The notes under the pieces were generated by a model that was not told the DNA's origin, did no database searches, and saw only the letters and a list, made by a program, of their open reading frames with translations. The position numbers were made by a program, and so were the translations under genes. DNA of 64,000 nt from Todiramphus chloris collaris (lineage: Eukaryota > Chordata > Aves > Coraciiformes > Alcedinidae), in contig JANVCC010000062.1 of the NCBI GenBank assembly GCA_025345505.1, forward strand, positions 15,654,630 through 15,718,629. Direction: 5' to 3'. Every line of letters begins with the position of its first letter. The first letter of the stretch is position 1. Below, piece by piece: positions 61,207-64,000 of this stretch.

Positions 61207-61851
61207 GTGAACGGCAACCACGTGAACATCCCCTTTGCCATGGGGCTTGGCACAAAGATCTTCAACCAGGAGGGCTTCCTGGTCATAGACTCCAGCCCCA
61301 ACATCCAGATCCACTCCAACAGCTTCAACATCATCAAACTTGCCATTGAGGAGCAGCCGCAGAACAAGGTGTGCGGCCTCTGCAGCAACTTCAGCAGTGG
61401 ACGGATGACTGTGCGACTCTGGGGGAAGCCAGCGGTCAGCAGTGTGGTGCTGGTACAGAGCTGGAAGACCAACGACGTGCAGAAGAGCTGAGTGGCCGGA
61501 CGCCCCTTCCTTGCTGGCTAGGAGCTGGGAACGGGGCCATTTGCGACAGGATCCCCTGTGATGTGTCCGGTGCCCACAGGTGCAGTGAGCTGCAGTCCTC
61601 TCAGTGTGCTGCCTCCTGTGATAACGTCCAGATTCAGGGACTGCAGAGAGACAGCCTGAAGCTGATGGACATGAAAGGCTTCTTCCAGCCCTGCTATGGC
61701 CTCCTGGACCCCCTACCCTTTTATGAGTCCTGCTTTCTGGATGGTTGCTACAAGCACAAGAAGGTCCAGCTGTGTGGCTCGCTGGCAGCCTACGGCAAGA
61801 TGTGTTGCACCTTTGGCATCCTGGGCACCGAGGGGATAGAGAAGAATTGCT
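61207..61851 (+). pseudogene. Tectorin-like exon 2 seen (VWD end and C8)
   Basis: The exon starts [19 protein letters not shown] after a CGCCAG acceptor and includes the VWD signature CGLCSNF. The frame ends in TGA at 61,489 just after [10 protein letters not shown], while one base earlier the sense continues into the C8 module ([30 protein letters not shown]). The donor is GTAAGA, in phase 1. Confidence 0.8.
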
Positions 61852-62151
61852 GTAAGAGCCAGGGGCTGCCCGGGTCGAGGGGAGACGCATCCTGGCTTCA
61901 GGGAGGGAAGTGCCGAGGGCCAGCACCTCTTCTGGGATGGGGTTTTGTGACTGTGTGGGAGCAGGATCTCTGGAGAACACGTTATGAACATCTTTGGCTC
62001 GGGAGCACTTGGAGCAGCAGGGATAGCAGATGGGAAGAGTGTGCCAAGGAGATAATCCTGGCCTCTTTCTGGTGGTGGGGAGGAGGGCTGGTCTAGCTGG
62101 TGGCCTAGGCCTGTTTGTGATGACCTGAAGCTGTCTTGCCTTCTCCTCTAG

Positions 62152-62354
62152 CCACCCATGACATTATTGATGCAGAGGTGACCTGTAAAGCTGCCCAGAT
62201 GGAGGTGTCCATTCCGAAGTACAAGCTGTTCGAGCTGGGCTCCGAGCGTGAGGGGGCGCGGGTCAATGACCACCACTGTCCCAGCACTGAGGGAGAGGAC
62301 TTCATCTCCTTCCAGATCAACACCACCAAAGGCAACTGTGGCAACCTGGTGTAG
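62152..62354 (+). pseudogene. Tectorin-like exon 3 seen (start of ZP domain)
   Basis: The acceptor is TTCTCCTCTAG. The exon encodes [18 protein letters not shown], then [17 protein letters not shown]. It reads TAG (62,352-62,354) directly before GTGAGC, where tectorins have a Gln codon, so CAG to TAG is the simplest reading. An alternative donor, GTAGGT at 62,351, would avoid this stop but meets TGA at the start of exon 4. Confidence 0.75.
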
Positions 62355-62634
62355 GTGAGCCGGGGCATGGAGCACGTGGGAGTGGGAGCAGAGGTGAGTG
62401 ATGCTCAGGAGGTGCTTTCATGGGTGGGATGCAGGGAAAACAGAGGCAAGTCTTACAGAGTAAGGATGCTGCCCAGCAGTTCCCAGCCCTGCCCCACCAT
62501 TCCCCTTCTGGCCAGAGGAGGTGGAGGGGCAGCGAGGCCTGTGGTGTCTCCTAGCTCGTTTAGGGGACGAGGTGTCTGTTAGGAGCAGAACTGAGACAGC
62601 CCATCTTGATCAACACTCGACGTTCCTCCTGCAG

Positions 62635-62804
62635 TTGAACAGTCAACAGTAGGCACACAGTGTACAAGAACATGATGTGGGTTGAGTGTGCACACAACAG
62701 GGCAACATTATCACCTGGGACCAGATCGTTAGCATGGAGTTTTCCTGTGCCTACGAGCTGGACATCAAGATCTCCCTGGATTTGGTCATGCAGCTGATGC
62801 CCAG
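62635..62804 (+). pseudogene. Tectorin-like exon 4 seen (ZP domain)
   Basis: The acceptor is CTCCTGCAG and the donor GTAGGA. Its start is poorly preserved, with a stop in each likely frame. [13 protein letters not shown] is then readable, and after a one-base shift at the GGG of 62,700-62,702 so is [20 protein letters not shown] to DLVMQLMP. Confidence 0.75.
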
Positions 62805-62930
62805 GTAGGAGGCAGAGAGAGCTATGTGGCCTCTCCTGTCACATGGGTGAAGGAGTGAGGGTCCAAAATTCATGTGCCGAGTTGGGAGCTTGTAGCTTTT
62901 CCCCTAAACTGATAATTTTGTCCTTGTTAG

Positions 62931-63165
62931 TGTGATTGACCTGACAGTGCTGAGGCAGGAAGGGAGCTTCACCACCAAGATGGCCCTATACAAGAACTCA
63001 TCCTACAAGCACTGCTACCTGCATGATGAGGGGTGCTCACCACCCAAGATGTGCTTTATGTCATCGGGGCTGATTCCAACCACTTGATCCTGATGCTGAA
63101 CGAGTGCTACGTGACCCCTCGTGGGACAGCAACGACAAGCTGCGTTACTTCATCATCGAGGGAGG
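62931..63165 (+). pseudogene. Tectorin-like exon 5 seen (ZP domain)
   Basis: The exon encodes [20 protein letters not shown] to YLHDEG. It then shifts one base at the G run 63,030-63,033 to [20 protein letters not shown], and again at the C run 63,115-63,118 to DSNDKLRYFIIEG. The unshifted frame stops at TGA 63,085. The donor is GTGAGT. Confidence 0.8.
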
Positions 63166-63506
63166 GTGAGTAACCGTGGGCCAGGTGGCCCAGTGTGCCC
63201 TGTTTATCATTCTATGTGTTGGGGAAGGTGCTTAAAGGGGCAGCTGGAGCAGGGAACCTCTTGGTCAGTGAGATGGTGGCCCTAGATCTCAAAAGGATGG
63301 AGAGCAGAACAGCTTGTGTTGTTAGTGCAGGAGTTACTGCCCTTAGCAGAGAGGTGGCTGGAGGCCTCGTGTGTGATGGTGAGATCTAAGCGTGCCACTG
63401 CGGGACCCAGGGCAAGGGACCTTAGTGGGGACATGGACAATGGGTGTCTCTCAGGGGAGGGTCCTGTGCCTGGGAGGTCTGGGCTGAACCTCAGTGCTTT
63501 GTGCAG

Positions 63507-63669
63507 GTGCCAAAACAGGAAGGACAACACCATGGGCACAGAGGAGAACGGGGTGTCCTGGATGTGTTGCTTCCGCATCACCGTCTCCAAGTTGATCGGA
63601 GGTTACGATGAAGTTCACCTCCACCATGCTGGCTCGCGCTGCGATTCCGAGAAATGCTCCTGCAAAAGA
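63507..63669 (+). pseudogene. Tectorin-like exon 6 seen (end of ZP-N/ZP-C region)
   Basis: The exon encodes [18 protein letters not shown], then [20 protein letters not shown], without a break. The acceptor is GCTTTGTGCAG and the donor GTAAGT. The cysteine pattern near the end matches tectorin ZP domains. Confidence 0.85.
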
Positions 63670-63971
63670 GTAAGTGGGGCGAGTGCCGAGGGCCGGGCTG
63701 CCCGCTGTGCAGGGCTCTGGGGGAGCGTGGCGAGCCAGGCCCCTGGGCAGCAGAAAGGGGGCTGGAGATGGATCCCTGGAGGCCAGGCCAGGAGGGTTGC
63801 ATGTCCCTCGAGGTGCCAGGAGGAGAACCGCACTGTGGGCAGGTCTCCTTGGGACCCGTGCTCTCCAAACCTGGTTGTAGGGTTCTCTTGGGATCTGGGT
63901 TGGCCAGAGGGGTGTGGAGGGGATGTGGACAGGGGCTTAGGGGGACAGACATGGTATTTATCCCCATGTAG

Positions 63972-64000
63972 AACCTCCCTCAGCACATGAGGATGGCCAG
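63972..64000 (+). pseudogene. Tectorin-like exon 7, first codons, cut by window end
   Basis: After the acceptor CCCCATGTAG, in the phase left by exon 6, the frame reads NLPQHMRMA. This fits the Pro-Gln-x-x-Arg-x-Ala pattern that follows the ZP cysteines in alpha-tectorin. Confidence 0.5.

Larger units (their letters stand above)
60309..64000 (+). pseudogene. Alpha-tectorin-like gene (TIL/VWD-C8-ZP), 5'-incomplete, frame disrupted, runs off the window
   Basis: Alpha-tectorin is a GPI-anchored extracellular glycoprotein of the inner-ear tectorial membrane built of VWD, C8 and TIL modules and a ZP polymerisation domain. Six complete exons and the start of a seventh, with GT-AG junctions in matching phase, encode a TIL remnant ([13 protein letters not shown]), a VWD domain ([18 protein letters not shown]), a C8 domain ([15 protein letters not shown]) and a ZP domain ([50 protein letters not shown]). 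The ZP part is closest to TECTA. Frame breaks occur near 60,436, 61,490, 62,650, 62,700, 63,032 and 63,117, plus a TAG at 62,352. Four of the shifts equal one missing base in a G or C run, so consensus errors are possible. Introns argue against a retrocopy. TECTA itself lies on another chromosome in human and chicken, so this is called a paralogue and given no symbol. Confidence 0.8.

Noticed and set aside
60309-63669. Retrocopied (processed) tectorin pseudogene
   Set aside because: Introns with GT-AG ends and matching phases separate every exon.

Overview
This is a 64 kb piece of a vertebrate nuclear genome, almost certainly a bird. CR1 LINE fragments of avian type lie in both orientations, there are two LTRs of a kind common in birds, and the genes have short vertebrate exons in long AT-rich introns. 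No prokaryotic gene organisation, CRISPR array or rRNA was seen.

Positions 1-45,270 hold the 3' end of LRBA on the + strand. Nine coding exons (A-I, 3,461-43,840) join without a frameshift into 404 codons plus a stop. They encode the end of the BEACH domain and the whole WD40 region, ending in the family C-terminus HHEYQTRY. All junctions are GT-AG and keep phase. A 3' UTR of about 1.4 kb ends at an AATAAA (45,243). The introns hold CR1 pieces, simple repeats, a 100-N gap, a run of 38 G and several blocks that look like conserved regulatory DNA. In vertebrates LRBA introns surround the developmental gene MAB21L2; MAB21L2 itself is not in this window.

Positions 45.3-60.3 kb look intergenic. 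They contain a four-copy 36-bp minisatellite, a long AT-rich tract, a CR1 element, a CpG island with ZNF143-like and YY1-like motifs (50.54-51.07 kb), a minus-strand solo LTR abutting it (51,290-51,708) and a plus-strand solo LTR (58,984-59,421). DCLK2, which lies tail-to-tail with LRBA in mammals, was not recognised.

Positions 60.3-64.0 kb hold six complete exons and the start of a seventh of an alpha-tectorin-like gene (TIL/VWD, C8 and ZP modules) on the + strand. Splice sites are intact, but the reading frame has a premature TAG and several frameshifts. Four of the shifts equal a missing base in a G or C run, so the locus is either a pseudogene or an intact gene with consensus errors.
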